From Alphaproteobacteria bacterium (GTDB lineage Bacteria > Pseudomonadota > Alphaproteobacteria > Micropepsales > Micropepsaceae): DNA of 64,000 bases. The stretch covers positions 1-64,000 of the forward strand of contig JAFKEU010000010.1 of the NCBI GenBank assembly GCA_017308475.1, in the 5' to 3' direction. Of this stretch, positions 35,418 to 45,234 are shown piece after piece. A program made the translations under genes and the position numbers. The notes under the pieces are model-generated. The model had not been told where the DNA came from. It made no database searches and saw only the letters and a list, made by a program, of their open reading frames with translations. How positions within the stretch are numbered: the stretch's first letter is position 1; each line of letters opens with the position of its first letter.

Positions 35418-36464
35418 TCAGGCCGCCTCGCGGGCCGTGCGCGACTGGGTCAATTGCTCGTAGATATTGACATATTCGCGCGCCATCGCGCGGGCGCTGA
35501 AGCGTTCCTCGAAGCGGGCACGGATCGAGGGCCGGAACAGGCGGCTGGTCTGGCGCGCAGCAAAAGCGGCTTCATCGACACCGTCCACCACAAAGCCGGT
35601 CAGGCCCTCCTCCACGATCTCGGGCACCGAGCCCTGGCGCAAGGCGATCACCGGGGTGGCGCAGGCCATCGCTTCGATCATCACCAGGCCAAAAGGCTCG
35701 GGCCAGGAAATGGGGAACAGCAGGGCCCGGGCATTGCCGAGAAATTCCGACTTTTCGCGGTCGCTGATCTCGCCGATGAATTCGGCATGAGGGCTGCGCG
35801 CCAGCACCGGCTGGACCTGTTCGGTGAAATAGGGACGGTCCACCGGATCGACCTTGGCGGCGATCTTCAGCTTCAGGCCGGCCCTGCGGGCGATCTCGAT
35901 CGCCTCAAGCGGTCCCTTGTCGGGACAGATGCGGCCCAGGAAGGCGAGATAGCCGCCCTCGCCCCGGCCGGGCAGCAACAGCCTCTCGGGCAGGCCATGA
36001 TAGACCGTGCCCATCCAGTTGACCGGCGGCACCGGCTTTCGCTGGTGGTCGGAGATCGAGACCAGCGGCATGTGCGGAAACGCACGGTAGATGTCGGGCA
36101 TTTCCGGCAGGTCCTGGCGGCCATGCAGGGTGGTCAGCGTCTTGTGGGCCAGCCGCCGGAAAAGCGGATAGTGAAAGAAGTCTATATGAAAATGCAGGAT
36201 GTCGAATTCATCGGCGCGGGCGGCCACCCGGTCCAGCAGGATCATGTTGTAGGGCATGGAATTGTGAATGCCGCTGAGGCGCAGGCCCCGGGGCACCACC
36301 GCATCCAGCCGGGCGGCGGTGACCGAATCGCCCGAGGCGAACAGGGTCACATCATGGCCCATGGCGACCAGTTCCTCGGTCAGCCACGACACGACCCGCT
36401 CGGTCCCGCCATAGAGCGGCGGCGGCACGCTTTCCACCAGCGGCGCTATCTGTGCGATTTTCAT
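35418..36464 (-). CDS. Glycosyltransferase family 4
   Basis: A 348-residue GT-B fold glycosyltransferase, starting at the ATG at 36464 (MKIAQIAPLVESVPPPLYGG); the open frame upstream belongs to the opposite-strand start of sspB. The N-terminal domain has PLYGGTERVVSWLTEELVAMGHDVTLF, the C-terminal donor-binding domain has GRICPDKGPLEAIEIARRAG and the E-x7-E signature in PEPFGLVMIEAMACATPVIA. The family includes glycogen-synthase-like and sugar transferases. It precedes the debranching enzyme by 28 bases, so both probably act on an alpha-glucan or storage saccharide. It is divergent from sspB. Confidence 0.9.
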   Translation of the reverse strand: MKIAQIAPLVESVPPPLYGGTERVVSWLTEELVAMGHDVTLFASGDSVTAARLDAVVPRGLRLSGIHNSMPYNMILLDRVAARADEFDILHFHIDFFHYPLFRRLAHKTLTTLHGRQDLPEMPDIYRAFPHMPLVSISDHQRKPVPPVNWMGTVYHGLPERLLLPGRGEGGYLAFLGRICPDKGPLEAIEIARRAGLKLKIAAKVDPVDRPYFTEQVQPVLARSPHAEFIGEISDREKSEFLGNARALLFPISWPEPFGLVMIEAMACATPVIALRQGSVPEIVEEGLTGFVVDGVDEAAFAARQTSRLFRPSIRARFEERFSARAMAREYVNIYEQLTQSRTAREAA

Positions 36465-36612
36465 GCGGAAAAGGCCCTCGAACCGGCCCTTCCACAACGG
36501 CGCGCCCGGCGCTTTTGTTCCTTTGTCATACAGATGAATTTCGTGGCCGCGCCGGCCGGCCTTCGCGTGCGCGATTGACTTGGAGCCCACGGCGCATAGT
36601 CTTGGTCTTTGC

Positions 36613-37122
36613 ATGGCAAAGGACTTTATCGGTTACCAGGCTCTGACTGACGCGGCGCTGCGCGGCGTGGTGCGCGAGGCATTGCGCCGGATCGAAAAGT
36701 CCGGGCTGATCGGCGCCCATCATTTCTACCTGACCTTCAAGACCCATGCCGAAGGTGTGGACATTCCCGATTTCCTGCGCGAGCAGTATCCGGACGAGAT
36801 GACCATCATCATCCAGCACCAGTATTGGGCGCTGAAGGTGAAGGAGGATTATTTCGAAGTCACGCTGACCTTCAAGAAACTGCCCGCGCCGTTGCACATT
36901 CCCTTCGCCGCCCTGACCGCCTTCTTCGATCCGGGGGTGCAGTTCGGCCTGCAATTCCGCACCGAGGGCGAAAAGCCGGCTGCGGGGCCGGGACCCGTGG
37001 CGGTGCCCGCCGGCAAGGCCGAGGAAGAAGCCAGGGATGAGGTGGAAGAGCCCGTCGCCAAGGTGCCTGAAAAGACCGCACCGGGCGAGGTGGTAAGCCT
37101 CGACTCTTTCCGCAAGAAATAG
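36613..37122 (+). CDS. sspB: SspB family stringent starvation/ClpXP adaptor protein
   Basis: A 169-residue protein of the alphaproteobacterial SspB type, starting at the ATG at 36613 ([20 protein letters not shown]). The substrate-binding Sm-like domain spans about 5-115 ([54 protein letters not shown] end) and a flexible charged linker leads to a C-terminal ClpX-binding tail, [10 protein letters not shown]. SspB delivers ssrA-tagged proteins to ClpXP. The tmRNA gene lies 5 kb away in this window, so both ends of the tagging route are present. Confidence 0.9.
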   Translation: MAKDFIGYQALTDAALRGVVREALRRIEKSGLIGAHHFYLTFKTHAEGVDIPDFLREQYPDEMTIIIQHQYWALKVKEDYFEVTLTFKKLPAPLHIPFAALTAFFDPGVQFGLQFRTEGEKPAAGPGPVAVPAGKAEEEARDEVEEPVAKVPEKTAPGEVVSLDSFRKK

Positions 37123-37159
37123 TACCGGGGCGCTGCCGTTTTTTGAGGCCAGCCGCGCC

Positions 37160-38548
37160 ATGACCACCCGCACCGAAACCGACACTTTCGGCCCCATCGA
37201 GGTCGAGGCCAGCCGCTATTGGGGCGCGCAGGCCCAGCGCAGCCTGGGCAATTTCGAGATCGGCTGGGAAAGGCAACCCCTGCCCATCGTCCGCGCCTTG
37301 GGCATCGTCAAGCGCGCCGCGGCCGAAACCAACATGGCGCTGGGGCGGCTGGACAAAGGCATAGGCCAGGCCATCGTCGCCGCCGCCCAGGAAGTGATCG
37401 ACGGCAAGCTGGACGATCACTTTCCCCTGTCGGTCTGGCAGACGGGTTCGGGCACCCAGTCCAACATGAATGCCAATGAGGTGATTTCGAACCGGGCGAT
37501 TGAAATGATGGGTGGGGTGATGGGGTCGAAGAAGCCCGTGCACCCGAACGACCATGTCAATATGAGCCAGTCGTCGAACGACACCTATCCCACGGCCATG
37601 CACATCGCCTGTGCCGAAGAGATCGTGAACCGGCTGGTCCCGGCACTGAAGCACCTGCACGCCGCGCTGGAGGTGAAGGTGAAGGCGTGGGCGGACATCA
37701 TCAAGATCGGCCGCACCCACACCCAGGACGCCACGCCCCTGACCCTGGGACAGGAATTTTCCGGTTATGCGGCCCAGGTTGCCAACGGCATCGACCGCAT
37801 CGAACAGACACTGCCCCGGCTGATGCAGCTGGCCCAGGGCGGCACCGCCGTCGGTACCGGCCTGAACGCCCCCGTGGGCTTCGACAGGATGGTGGCGGAG
37901 CGCATCGCCGCGATCACCGGCATGGCCTTTACCTCCGCGCCCAACAAGTTCGAGGCGCTGGCCGCCCATGACGCCATGGTGTTCAGCCATGGCGCGATCA
38001 ACACGGTGGCCGCATCGCTGTTCAAGATTGCCAACGATATCCGCCTGCTGGGCTCGGGTCCGCGTTCGGGGCTGGGCGAGCTGGCGCTGCCGGAGAACGA
38101 GCCGGGTTCGTCCATCATGCCGGGCAAGGTCAATCCCACCCAGTGCGAGGCGATGACCCAGGTCTGTGTGCAGATCTTCGGCAACAATTCGGCGCTGACC
38201 TTTGCCGGCAGCCAGGGCCATTTCGAGCTGAATGTCTACAATCCCGTGATGGCCTACAACTTCCTGCAGTCGGTGCGGCTGATGGCCGACGCCGCGGTGT
38301 CGTTCACCGACAATTGCGTGGTGGGCATCGAGCCGCGCCTGGACAATATCAAGGCAGGGCTCGAAAGATCGCTAATGCTGGTGACGGCGCTGGCGCCGAA
38401 GATCGGTTACGACAACGCCGCCAAGATCGCCAAGACCGCGCACAGGAACGGCACCACGCTCAAGCAGGAAGCGGTGGGCGGGGGCTATGTCACGGCGGAG
38501 GAATTCGATGCCATCGTGCGCCCCGAAGACATGATCGCGCCGAAGTGA
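37160..38548 (+). CDS. fumC: Fumarate hydratase class II
   Basis: A 462-residue fumarase/aspartase family enzyme converting fumarate to malate in the TCA cycle. The signature [17 protein letters not shown] is intact, as are [12 protein letters not shown], the [11 protein letters not shown] substrate site and [20 protein letters not shown]. Class II fumarase is haem- and Fe-S-free and tolerates oxygen. It sits 37 bases after sspB on the same strand; the secreted haem-motif protein begins inside its stop codon (GTGA), so these genes may be one operon. Confidence 0.96.
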   Translation: MTTRTETDTFGPIEVEASRYWGAQAQRSLGNFEIGWERQPLPIVRALGIVKRAAAETNMALGRLDKGIGQAIVAAAQEVIDGKLDDHFPLSVWQTGSGTQSNMNANEVISNRAIEMMGGVMGSKKPVHPNDHVNMSQSSNDTYPTAMHIACAEEIVNRLVPALKHLHAALEVKVKAWADIIKIGRTHTQDATPLTLGQEFSGYAAQVANGIDRIEQTLPRLMQLAQGGTAVGTGLNAPVGFDRMVAERIAAITGMAFTSAPNKFEALAAHDAMVFSHGAINTVAASLFKIANDIRLLGSGPRSGLGELALPENEPGSSIMPGKVNPTQCEAMTQVCVQIFGNNSALTFAGSQGHFELNVYNPVMAYNFLQSVRLMADAAVSFTDNCVVGIEPRLDNIKAGLERSLMLVTALAPKIGYDNAAKIAKTAHRNGTTLKQEAVGGGYVTAEEFDAIVRPEDMIAPK

Positions 38549-39690
38549 GACGCACCGTCTGGCTGCTGCCGCCGTTGATCGGCGTACTGGCGTGGGCGGC
38601 CTCGTCGCGGGCCGACGAAGCGCCCACCAATGCCGTTGCGGTGCTGGAAGAAAAGCTGGAATCGGGCAAGGTCACGCTGAAATACGCCGATGACGGCCAT
38701 GGCTGGCTGGAAAGCCTGCTGGCGGCGCTGAATATCTCGCCGGACACGCAGGTGCTGCCCTTCACCCGCTCCAGCCTGCAGTTCGACCACATCAATCCCA
38801 AGGCGCCCCGCGCCGTCTATTTCAACGACGACGTCGCGGTGGGTGCGGTGCATGACGGCGGTCTGATTGAGATCATTGCCAATGACCGGCGGGACGGATT
38901 GGCCTTCTATACTCTGGACACCAAGGACGTGGTCAAACCCCGGCTGCAGCGCGAAGCGCAGCGGTGCCTGTCCTGCCACGGCATGGTCAACACGTTGGCG
39001 CCCGGCTGGATCGTTGCCAACATCACCCCCACGGCGGACGGCACGCCCGTCTTCGCCGATCCCGCCCATCCCTTCGATTTCACCGATCAGACGCGGCCCT
39101 TCGTGCAGCGCTGGGGCGGCTGGTATGTCACAGGATCGTCCGATGGCATGATCCATCGCGGCAATGTGACGGCGCCCGACATCAACAATCCCTTCGACCT
39201 GCCCGAGGGCCGAACGATCTTGGACCTGTCGGGCCACTTCGATCCGAAAGAGACGCTGCGCCCCACCAGCGACATCGTCGCGCTGATGACGCTGGAGCAC
39301 CAGACCGGCTTCATCGACCGCGCCGCGGCGCTGAATGTGCGCTATTCCGATGCAGGGCTGGACGATCTTGTCACCTATATGACTTTTGGCGATGAGGTGA
39401 AGCTGCCTGGGCCCGTGTCCGGCAATTCCGGTTTTGCCACGCAGTTTTCCGCCCGCGGGCCACGCGACGCAAAGGGACGGTCCCTGCGCGATTTCGACCT
39501 GAAGGTGCGGCTGCTCCGCTATCCCCTCAGCTACATGGTCTATAGCAGTGCCTTCGACGCACTGAAGCCCGACATCAAGGAAAAGCTTTGGCGGCGCCTG
39601 TACGACGCCCTGAAGGGCAGCGATCAGGGCCGCGAAGCCATCGCCATCCTGGCGGCGACGAAGCGGGGCCTGCCGGATTACTGGAAATGA
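38545..39690 (+). CDS. Secreted protein with single CxxCH haem motif
   Basis: A 381-residue protein starting at GTG 38545, overlapping the fumC stop. A signal peptide ([20 protein letters not shown]) is followed by a soluble domain with one haem-binding CLSCH near residue 140 and Pro/Asp-rich loops. The text contains [28 protein letters not shown] and [17 protein letters not shown] do not recognise a named family, although similar cytochrome-like hypothetical proteins occur in acidobacteria and alphaproteobacteria. A distal Met or His ligand cannot be fixed by eye. Its stop overlaps the start of the methyltransferase-fold gene. Confidence 0.78.
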   Translation: MRRTVWLLPPLIGVLAWAASSRADEAPTNAVAVLEEKLESGKVTLKYADDGHGWLESLLAALNISPDTQVLPFTRSSLQFDHINPKAPRAVYFNDDVAVGAVHDGGLIEIIANDRRDGLAFYTLDTKDVVKPRLQREAQRCLSCHGMVNTLAPGWIVANITPTADGTPVFADPAHPFDFTDQTRPFVQRWGGWYVTGSSDGMIHRGNVTAPDINNPFDLPEGRTILDLSGHFDPKETLRPTSDIVALMTLEHQTGFIDRAAALNVRYSDAGLDDLVTYMTFGDEVKLPGPVSGNSGFATQFSARGPRDAKGRSLRDFDLKVRLLRYPLSYMVYSSAFDALKPDIKEKLWRRLYDALKGSDQGREAIAILAATKRGLPDYWK

Positions 39691-40406
39691 AGACCACCAT
39701 TCCGGCTCCGGGCCACATCATCCACCACCAGGGAGGGCGCATCTCCTACTGGCAGCGCGAGTATCAGCAGAGCGCGTCGGACGAGAACGGCATTAGCCTG
39801 GCCGACTATATTCATGCCTTCCATTTCTTCCTGATGCAGGCAGGTGTGAAGGACGTGCTGATGATCGGCTGCGGCGGCGGCAACCTGGCCACCATGCTGT
39901 GGCGAAGCGGCGTCGATGTGACGGTGGTGGATATTGCCGCCATCTCGTTCGCCATCGCGCGAAAATATTTCGCCATGCCGGCGGGGATTTCCTGCCATGT
40001 GGCGGACGGCATTGAATGGCTGAAGACGCACCGCCGCCGCCATGGCGCCATCGTGCTGGACGCCTTCGGACCCACGGGCATGCCGGATGTGTTCATGACG
40101 GACGGCTTCTTCCGGCTGGCGAAGTCCCGGCTGAAGCCGCGCGGCGGGCTGTTCCTGATGAACGTGATCGTGGACGATGACGAGGATCAGACGCCGGACA
40201 ATATGGTGCGCCTGATGCGGCGGCACTGGCAGGGCGTGAAGCTGTTGGACACCGACGGCTGGGTGGACCGCAATGCCGTGATCGCGGCGGGCGCCGTATC
40301 AAAGTTGCGGCGGCCGGCGGTGCTGATGGAGCCCAAATCCGGCGCCCGCAAGCTGGCGCGGCAGATGGACATCCTGGATTTCCGCAAGATCCGCCGCGCG
40401 CGCTAG
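39687..40406 (+). CDS. Spermidine synthase-fold methyltransferase-like protein
   Basis: A 239-residue Rossmann-fold protein starting in the stop of the preceding gene (ATGA). It resembles spermidine synthase and class I methyltransferases: a nucleotide-binding VLMIGCGGGNLATMLWRSG, acidic VVDIAAISFAIARKYF, and IVLDAFGPTGMP where spermidine synthases have their catalytic Asp. The N-terminal beta-strand tetramerisation region is short. It may be a polyamine synthase or an uncharacterised methyltransferase; the coupled haem protein gives no clear hint. It overlaps the next gene's 3' end by four bases. Confidence 0.78.
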   Translation: MKTTIPAPGHIIHHQGGRISYWQREYQQSASDENGISLADYIHAFHFFLMQAGVKDVLMIGCGGGNLATMLWRSGVDVTVVDIAAISFAIARKYFAMPAGISCHVADGIEWLKTHRRRHGAIVLDAFGPTGMPDVFMTDGFFRLAKSRLKPRGGLFLMNVIVDDDEDQTPDNMVRLMRRHWQGVKLLDTDGWVDRNAVIAAGAVSKLRRPAVLMEPKSGARKLARQMDILDFRKIRRAR

Positions 40407-40771
40407 AGCAACGCTACCCTCTGCGGGCGTTCATAGCGCGCGTGGCAGTTCACCAGCGTACGCATCGTGTCCGGCAACGTGATGCGTCCGTCATGCATCG
40501 CCTGGCGCAGGCCGGCGGCGCGCACTTTCAGCGCCGTGCGATAGACACCGGCATCACCGTTCGGATGATGCGCCATCCAGGACCGGTGCGCGGCAATGGC
40601 CACGCGGTCGAGCGTGATGCTGGACAGGCCCTGCGCGCGGGCATTGGCCGACAGTGCCGTGAAGGTGGCTTCGCAGGCCGCATCAGGATCGGCAGCCTTC
40701 TGCGCCGCCGCCGGCGCGGCCAGAAGCATCACGGACAATATGGCCATTCCAAGGCTGTTCCGGAACCGCAT
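40403..40771 (-). CDS. Small secreted protein, unknown function
   Basis: A 122-residue protein from the ATG at 40771: signal peptide (MRFRNSLGMAILSVMLLAAP, then AAAQ) and a compact helical domain with two Cys (one in DAACEATF, one in VNCHARYERPQ) that may form a disulphide. No family recognised. It is convergent with the methyltransferase-fold gene (four-base overlap) and divergent from the ribbon-helix-helix gene with 82 bases between the starts. The upstream frame extension to 40894 lies in that intergenic space and has no ribosome-binding site. Confidence 0.65.
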   Translation of the reverse strand: MRFRNSLGMAILSVMLLAAPAAAQKAADPDAACEATFTALSANARAQGLSSITLDRVAIAAHRSWMAHHPNGDAGVYRTALKVRAAGLRQAMHDGRITLPDTMRTLVNCHARYERPQRVALL

Positions 40772-40853
40772 TTCAACATCGCAACCCTTCAGATAGGCTG
40801 CCTCCCTATCGTCACCCAATGGAAACCGGCAGAGCGAACTCTTTGTTCCCGCA

Positions 40854-41063
40854 ATGTTGAGCAAGAAATCCTTCACCCTGTCCGGGCACCGCACATCGGT
40901 GGCGCTGGAATCCGAATTCTGGACCGTGATAGCGCAGGTTGCCCGCGAACGCGGCGTGGCACTGGCGGCGCTGGTGGCCCAGATTGATGCAGGCAGGGGC
41001 GCGCGTCCGCTGGCCAGTGCGCTGCGCCTGTTCGCGCTTGCGGCCGGCAGGGCGGCGCCATAG
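40854..41063 (+). CDS. Ribbon-helix-helix (RHH_4) domain protein
   Basis: A 69-residue protein with a beta-strand and two helices (KKSFTLSGHRTSVALESEFW, then TVIAQVARERGVALAALVAQ) typical of the alphaproteobacterial RHH_4 group. These are small DNA-binding or DNA-binding-like proteins, mostly of unknown target. It ends ten bases before the GST start and lies divergent to a secreted protein. No antitoxin partner is seen, so a toxin-antitoxin role is not supported. Confidence 0.78.
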   Translation: MLSKKSFTLSGHRTSVALESEFWTVIAQVARERGVALAALVAQIDAGRGARPLASALRLFALAAGRAAP

Positions 41064-41073
41064 GTTTGCCGCC

Positions 41074-41673
41074 ATGCTGACCCTGTTCCACCACCCGCGT
41101 ACCCGTTCGACCCGCTTCATCTTTCTTTTGGAAGAGCTGGGGGCGCCCTATGAAATCCATCGCATCGCCAGCCTGCGCCGTCCCGACGGCAGCGGCGGCA
41201 TCGATCCGGCCAATCCGCACCCGCACGGCAAGTCGCCCGCGCTGAAAGACGGTGACACGATCGTCTTCGAATCCGCCGCCATCGCGCTTTATCTCACGGA
41301 CAAGTTTCCGGCCAAGGGCCTGGGGCCGGTCATCGGCGACCCCGCGCGCGGCGCCTATCTGTCGTGGCTGGCCTATTATGCTGGCGTGATGGAGCCGGCC
41401 TGGATGAGCGCCTGGATGAAATGGGATATTCCGCGCGGTACTGCCGGCTGGGTCGCGGTGCCCGAGGTGATGGATTTCGTCAATGCGACGCTGGCGAAGG
41501 GGCCGTACATCCTTGGCGAGAAATTCAGCGCGGTGGACATTCTGGTGGGCACCACTTTTGCGATGTTCATGGGAACGCCCCTTCTGGAAAAGACGGACCT
41601 GCTGGAAGCCTATGTGCGGCGGGTGACCGAGCGTCCGGCCTGGGCGAAGGCAACGGAAATCGGCGATGGCTGA
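41074..41673 (+). CDS. Glutathione S-transferase
   Basis: A 199-residue GST from the ATG at 41074. The N-terminal thioredoxin-like half has LFHHPRTRSTRFIFLLEEL and HGKSPALKDGDTIVFESAAI with the gamma-glutamyl-contacting E-S pair; the C-terminal helical half has FSAVDILVGTTF. It conjugates or reduces electrophiles with glutathione in the cytoplasm. The DUF4169 gene starts inside its end (eight-base overlap), and the RHH gene is directly upstream, so these three look like one transcript. Confidence 0.92.
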   Translation: MLTLFHHPRTRSTRFIFLLEELGAPYEIHRIASLRRPDGSGGIDPANPHPHGKSPALKDGDTIVFESAAIALYLTDKFPAKGLGPVIGDPARGAYLSWLAYYAGVMEPAWMSAWMKWDIPRGTAGWVAVPEVMDFVNATLAKGPYILGEKFSAVDILVGTTFAMFMGTPLLEKTDLLEAYVRRVTERPAWAKATEIGDG

Positions 41674-41851
41674 CATCATCAATCTGCGCCAGGCCCGCAA
41701 GGACAGGGTCCGCGCCGAAAAGGAAAAAACCGCCGAGACCAATCGCGTCCTGCACGGCACGCCCAAGGCGGTGCGTGATCTGGCAAAGGCGCGCAAGGAC
41801 AAGTTGGAAACCCGGCTGGAAGAGCACAAGCTGGAAGACGGCGATAAATAA
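41666..41851 (+). CDS. DUF4169 family small protein
   Basis: A 61-residue highly charged helical protein (ADIINLRQARKDRVRAEKEK at the start, HKLEDGDK at the end), matching DUF4169, a family of very small alphaproteobacterial proteins with no assigned role. It overlaps the GST stop by eight bases. The run of Lys/Arg/Glu suggests an extended or coiled helix. Confidence 0.82.
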   Translation: MADIINLRQARKDRVRAEKEKTAETNRVLHGTPKAVRDLAKARKDKLETRLEEHKLEDGDK

Positions 41852-41871
41852 GTGGGAATTCGCCTCCCCGC

Positions 41872-41886
41872 GTTCTAATATCGTTC
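41872..41886 (+). promoter_or_regulatory. LexA (SOS) box, GTTC-N7-GTTC
   Basis: GTTC at 41872-41875 and GTTC at 41883-41886 are separated by exactly seven bases, the direct-repeat LexA operator of alphaproteobacteria. It lies 45 bases before the uvrD start, in the promoter position, and a third GTTC follows at 41891. Confidence 0.7.
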
Positions 41887-41930
41887 TCATGTTCCCATTC
41901 TCCCCGTCCTTCCCATGAGCGCCAAAACTC

Positions 41931-44279
41931 ATGAGTAATTTTGGCGGCCGCTGGTCCGATCCCCTGGATGCCGCGTTTTCCGAAATCCCGGAAACGTCTC
42001 CCGTTCCGCGTGAGCCGCCCTATTTCGCCGGCCTGAACCCAGAGCAGCGCGCCGCCGTGGAGGCAACCGAAGGCCCCGTTCTGGTGCTGGCGGGCGCGGG
42101 GACCGGCAAGACGCGCGTCCTGACGACGCGGCTGGCACACATATTGGCCACCCGCCGCGCCTGGCCCGGCCAGATCCTGTGCGTGACCTTCACCAACAAG
42201 GCCGCGCGCGAGATGAAGGAGCGCATCGGCGCGCTGATCGGCGGGGCGGTCGAAGGCATGCAGTGGCTGGGCACCTTCCATTCCATCGCCGCGCGCATGC
42301 TGCGCCGCCATGCAGAACTGGCGGGGCTGAAGTCCAACTTCACCATCCTGGATACCGACGACCAGCTTCGCCTGATGAAGCAGCTGATCGAGGCGGAGGG
42401 CATTGACGAGAAGCGCTGGCCCGCCCGCACCCTGGCCGCCATGATCGACGGCTGGAAGAACCGCGGGTTGCGACCCGACGATGTCGGCGACGGCGAGGCG
42501 CAGGGCTATGCCTTCGGCAAGGGCAAGTCGCTCTATCGCCAGTACCAGGAGCGGCTGAAGGCGCTGAACGCGGCGGACTTTGGCGACCTGTTGCTGGAGA
42601 CGCTGCACATCCTGCGCACCAACCCCGACATCCTGGCCGATTACCGCGACCGCTTCCGCTACATGCTGGTGGACGAGTATCAGGACACCAATGTCGTCCA
42701 GTATCTGTGGCTGAAGATATTGGCCAACAAGGACGCCAATGCCCCCAGCAATGTCTGTGTCGTCGGCGACGACGACCAGTCCATCTATGGCTGGCGCGGG
42801 GCGGAGGTGGAGAACATCCTGCGCTTCGAGCGCGACTTTCCCGGCGCCAAGGTCATCCGGCTGGAACGCAACTACCGCTCCACGCCCGCGATCCTGGGCG
42901 CGGCATCCGGCCTGATCGCCGCCAACAAGGGGCGGCTGGGCAAGACGCTGTGGACCGAAGGCGATCATGGCGAGAAGATCCGCGTGCAGGGCGTGTGGGA
43001 TGCCGAGGAAGAAGCGCGCAATGTCGCCAGCGAGGCGGAGAATCTGCACCGCCAGAACCATGCCTGGTCGCAGATGGCGGTCCTGGTGCGCGCCTCTTTC
43101 CAGATGCGCGAATTCGAAGACCGGTTCATCAGCCTGGGCCTGCCCTATCGGGTGATCGGTGGCCCGCGCTTCTATGAGCGGGCGGAAATCCGCGATGCGA
43201 TGGCTTACCTGCGGCTGATCGCCCAGGGCGACGACGATCTGGCGTTCGAGCGCATCGTCAACCGGCCCAAGCGCGGCATCGGTGACGCGTCCGTGGCGAC
43301 GCTGCACAGCTTTGCCCGCGCGCGGCATCTGCCGCTGCTGGCGGCGGCGCGCGAAATCGCCGACACCGACGAACTGCCGCCCAAGGCCCGCAAGGCGCTG
43401 GGCGAGCTGGCGGCGAACTTCGCCCGCTGGTCGGAGACGGCGCGCATCCTGCCACACACCGAACTGGCTGAGATGGTGCTGGACGAATGCGGCTATACCG
43501 ACATGCTGAAGGCCGACAAGTCGGCGGAAGCACCCGGGCGGCTCGACAACCTGAAGGAATTCGTCCGCTCGATGGAGGGCTTCGAAAGCCTGGCCGCATT
43601 CCTGGAGCATGTCTCGCTGGTGATGGAAATCGCCCAGGATGAATCGGGCGACCGCATCAACCTGATGACGCTTCATGCCGCCAAGGGGCTGGAGTTCGAC
43701 ACTGTCTTCCTGCCCGGCTGGGAGGAAGGACTGTTCCCGTCCCAGCGCACCATGGACGAGAACGGGCTGGCGGGGCTGGAGGAGGAGCGGCGGCTGGCCT
43801 ATGTCGGCCTGACGCGGGCGAAGAAGCGCGCGCTGGTGTCGTTCGCCGCCAACCGCCGCGTGCATGGCAGCTGGCAGAGCGCGCTGCCGTCGCGCTTCAT
43901 CAAGGAGATTCCCGAAGACCACATCGAGATGGTGATGGATGAGGGCTTCTATGGCGGCTATGCGGGCTTTCGCGACAATGCCGGGGCGGCCGAGTTCGGC
44001 AGCACCTATGACTCGCCGGGCTGGAAGCGGGCCCAGGAAAACATGAAGGCGAACCGCGCGCAGGGCCAGGTGCGCAGCCGCCCGCCGCTGATCGAGGCGC
44101 AAGCCTGGAGCGTGCAGACGTCCGACCCAACCGCGTCCCAGTACAAGCGCGACGACCGTGTGTTTCACCAGAAGTTCGGCTATGGCCGGGTGCGATACGT
44201 CGAGGGCAACAAGCTGACGGTGGAATTCGACAAGGCCGGTGAGAAGCGGGTGATCGACCAGTTCGTGCAGCGGGCGTGA
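41931..44279 (+). CDS. uvrD: UvrD/PcrA-type ATP-dependent DNA helicase
   Basis: A 782-residue superfamily-1 helicase for nucleotide excision and mismatch repair. The Walker A is GAGTGKT at 55-61, followed by FTNKAAREMKERI, VDEYQDTN (Walker B), GDDDQSIYGWRGA, LERNYRSTP and the motif V-VI region NLMTLHAAKGLEFDTVFLPG ... VGLTRAKKRA. The C-terminal 60 residues form the Tudor-like RNA-polymerase-binding domain (VFHQKFGYGRVRYVEGNKLT). A LexA box lies just upstream, so SOS induction is likely. Confidence 0.96.
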   Translation: MSNFGGRWSDPLDAAFSEIPETSPVPREPPYFAGLNPEQRAAVEATEGPVLVLAGAGTGKTRVLTTRLAHILATRRAWPGQILCVTFTNKAAREMKERIGALIGGAVEGMQWLGTFHSIAARMLRRHAELAGLKSNFTILDTDDQLRLMKQLIEAEGIDEKRWPARTLAAMIDGWKNRGLRPDDVGDGEAQGYAFGKGKSLYRQYQERLKALNAADFGDLLLETLHILRTNPDILADYRDRFRYMLVDEYQDTNVVQYLWLKILANKDANAPSNVCVVGDDDQSIYGWRGAEVENILRFERDFPGAKVIRLERNYRSTPAILGAASGLIAANKGRLGKTLWTEGDHGEKIRVQGVWDAEEEARNVASEAENLHRQNHAWSQMAVLVRASFQMREFEDRFISLGLPYRVIGGPRFYERAEIRDAMAYLRLIAQGDDDLAFERIVNRPKRGIGDASVATLHSFARARHLPLLAAAREIADTDELPPKARKALGELAANFARWSETARILPHTELAEMVLDECGYTDMLKADKSAEAPGRLDNLKEFVRSMEGFESLAAFLEHVSLVMEIAQDESGDRINLMTLHAAKGLEFDTVFLPGWEEGLFPSQRTMDENGLAGLEEERRLAYVGLTRAKKRALVSFAANRRVHGSWQSALPSRFIKEIPEDHIEMVMDEGFYGGYAGFRDNAGAAEFGSTYDSPGWKRAQENMKANRAQGQVRSRPPLIEAQAWSVQTSDPTASQYKRDDRVFHQKFGYGRVRYVEGNKLTVEFDKAGEKRVIDQFVQRA

Positions 44280-44345
44280 CTGTCCTGCCTTGTGAACAGG
44301 GAAGAATAGTTGACGGCGCCCTCCCTCGCGGGCATATGCGCGGCC

Positions 44346-45206
44346 ATGACCAATCCACCCCTCTGGAAAGCGACCGTCGCGCTGAACAAGACCGACGCCG
44401 CCGACACCGCATCCGTGCTGGAGCTGGAAGGCAGCGCCCAGGCGGTGCTGATCGCCGAGGAGCCTTTCACCGACAATGCGGTGGTCGAGGCGCTTTATGC
44501 CGACGAGCCGGACCCCAAATTCCTGTCGCGCCTCGCCGGGCGCGCCGTGATGATCGAGGCTCTGCCCGACCAGGATTGGATAAAGCTGTCCCAAGAAGGC
44601 CTGCCGCCGGTGCGCGCCGGGCGCTTCTTCGTCTATGGCGCCCATGACGCCGGCACCGTACCCCATGGCGTGATCCCCATGCGGATCGAGGCGGGGCTTG
44701 CCTTCGGCACCGGCCATCACGAGACCACGGCGCTGTGCCTTGGCGTGCTTTCCGACATGGCCCGCCGGCGCAGCTTCCGCAATGTGCTGGACCTTGGCAC
44801 CGGCACCGGGCTCCTGGCCATCGGCGCGGTCAGGCTGTGGCGCCGTCCGGTGATGGCGTCGGATATCGATCCGGTCGCCGTGGAAGTCACCCGTCAGAAC
44901 GCACGCGCCAACGGCGTGGGGCCCGATGTGCGCGCCGTCACCGCCGACGGGCTGGACAATCCCGCGCTCAAGGCGCGCGCACCTTACGACCTGATCGTCG
45001 CCAACATCCTGGCCGGTCCCTTGACGCGGCTGGCGCCGTCGATCAGTGCCGCGCTGGCGCCGGGCGGCATGCTGGTGTTGTCGGGCCTGCTGCGCGACCA
45101 GGAAAATCTGGTCACCAGCTTCTATCGTTCCTTAAGGTTCCTTTGCCGGCGGCGCATGGGCCCCTGGAGCGCGCTGGTGTTTGAAAAGCCCCAAACGGGG
45201 GTCTAG
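44346..45206 (+). CDS. prmA: Ribosomal protein L11 methyltransferase
   Basis: A 286-residue class I methyltransferase that trimethylates ribosomal protein L11. Key stretches: LAFGTGHHETTALCLGVL, the SAM-binding VLDLGTGTGLLAIGAVRLW, MASDIDPVAVEVTRQNARANG and the NPPY-equivalent VANILAGPL. The ATG at 44346 gives a natural N-terminus (MTNPPLWKATVAL); a TTG at 44310 would add 12 residues. It lies 66 bases after uvrD and is followed by aminopeptidase P after 28 bases. Confidence 0.93.
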   Translation: MTNPPLWKATVALNKTDAADTASVLELEGSAQAVLIAEEPFTDNAVVEALYADEPDPKFLSRLAGRAVMIEALPDQDWIKLSQEGLPPVRAGRFFVYGAHDAGTVPHGVIPMRIEAGLAFGTGHHETTALCLGVLSDMARRRSFRNVLDLGTGTGLLAIGAVRLWRRPVMASDIDPVAVEVTRQNARANGVGPDVRAVTADGLDNPALKARAPYDLIVANILAGPLTRLAPSISAALAPGGMLVLSGLLRDQENLVTSFYRSLRFLCRRRMGPWSALVFEKPQTGV

Positions 45207-45234
45207 GGTCTTGGGGCATTCCCCGGAATTCCCC

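Noticed and set aside
40854..41063. Toxin-antitoxin pair with the ribbon-helix-helix protein
   Set aside because: No toxin-like gene adjoins it; the RHH_4 group stands alone in alphaproteobacteria.
41679..44720. Open frame of 1013 codons opposite uvrD
   Set aside because: Antisense to a complete UvrD with all helicase motifs; composition is the typical third-position shadow.
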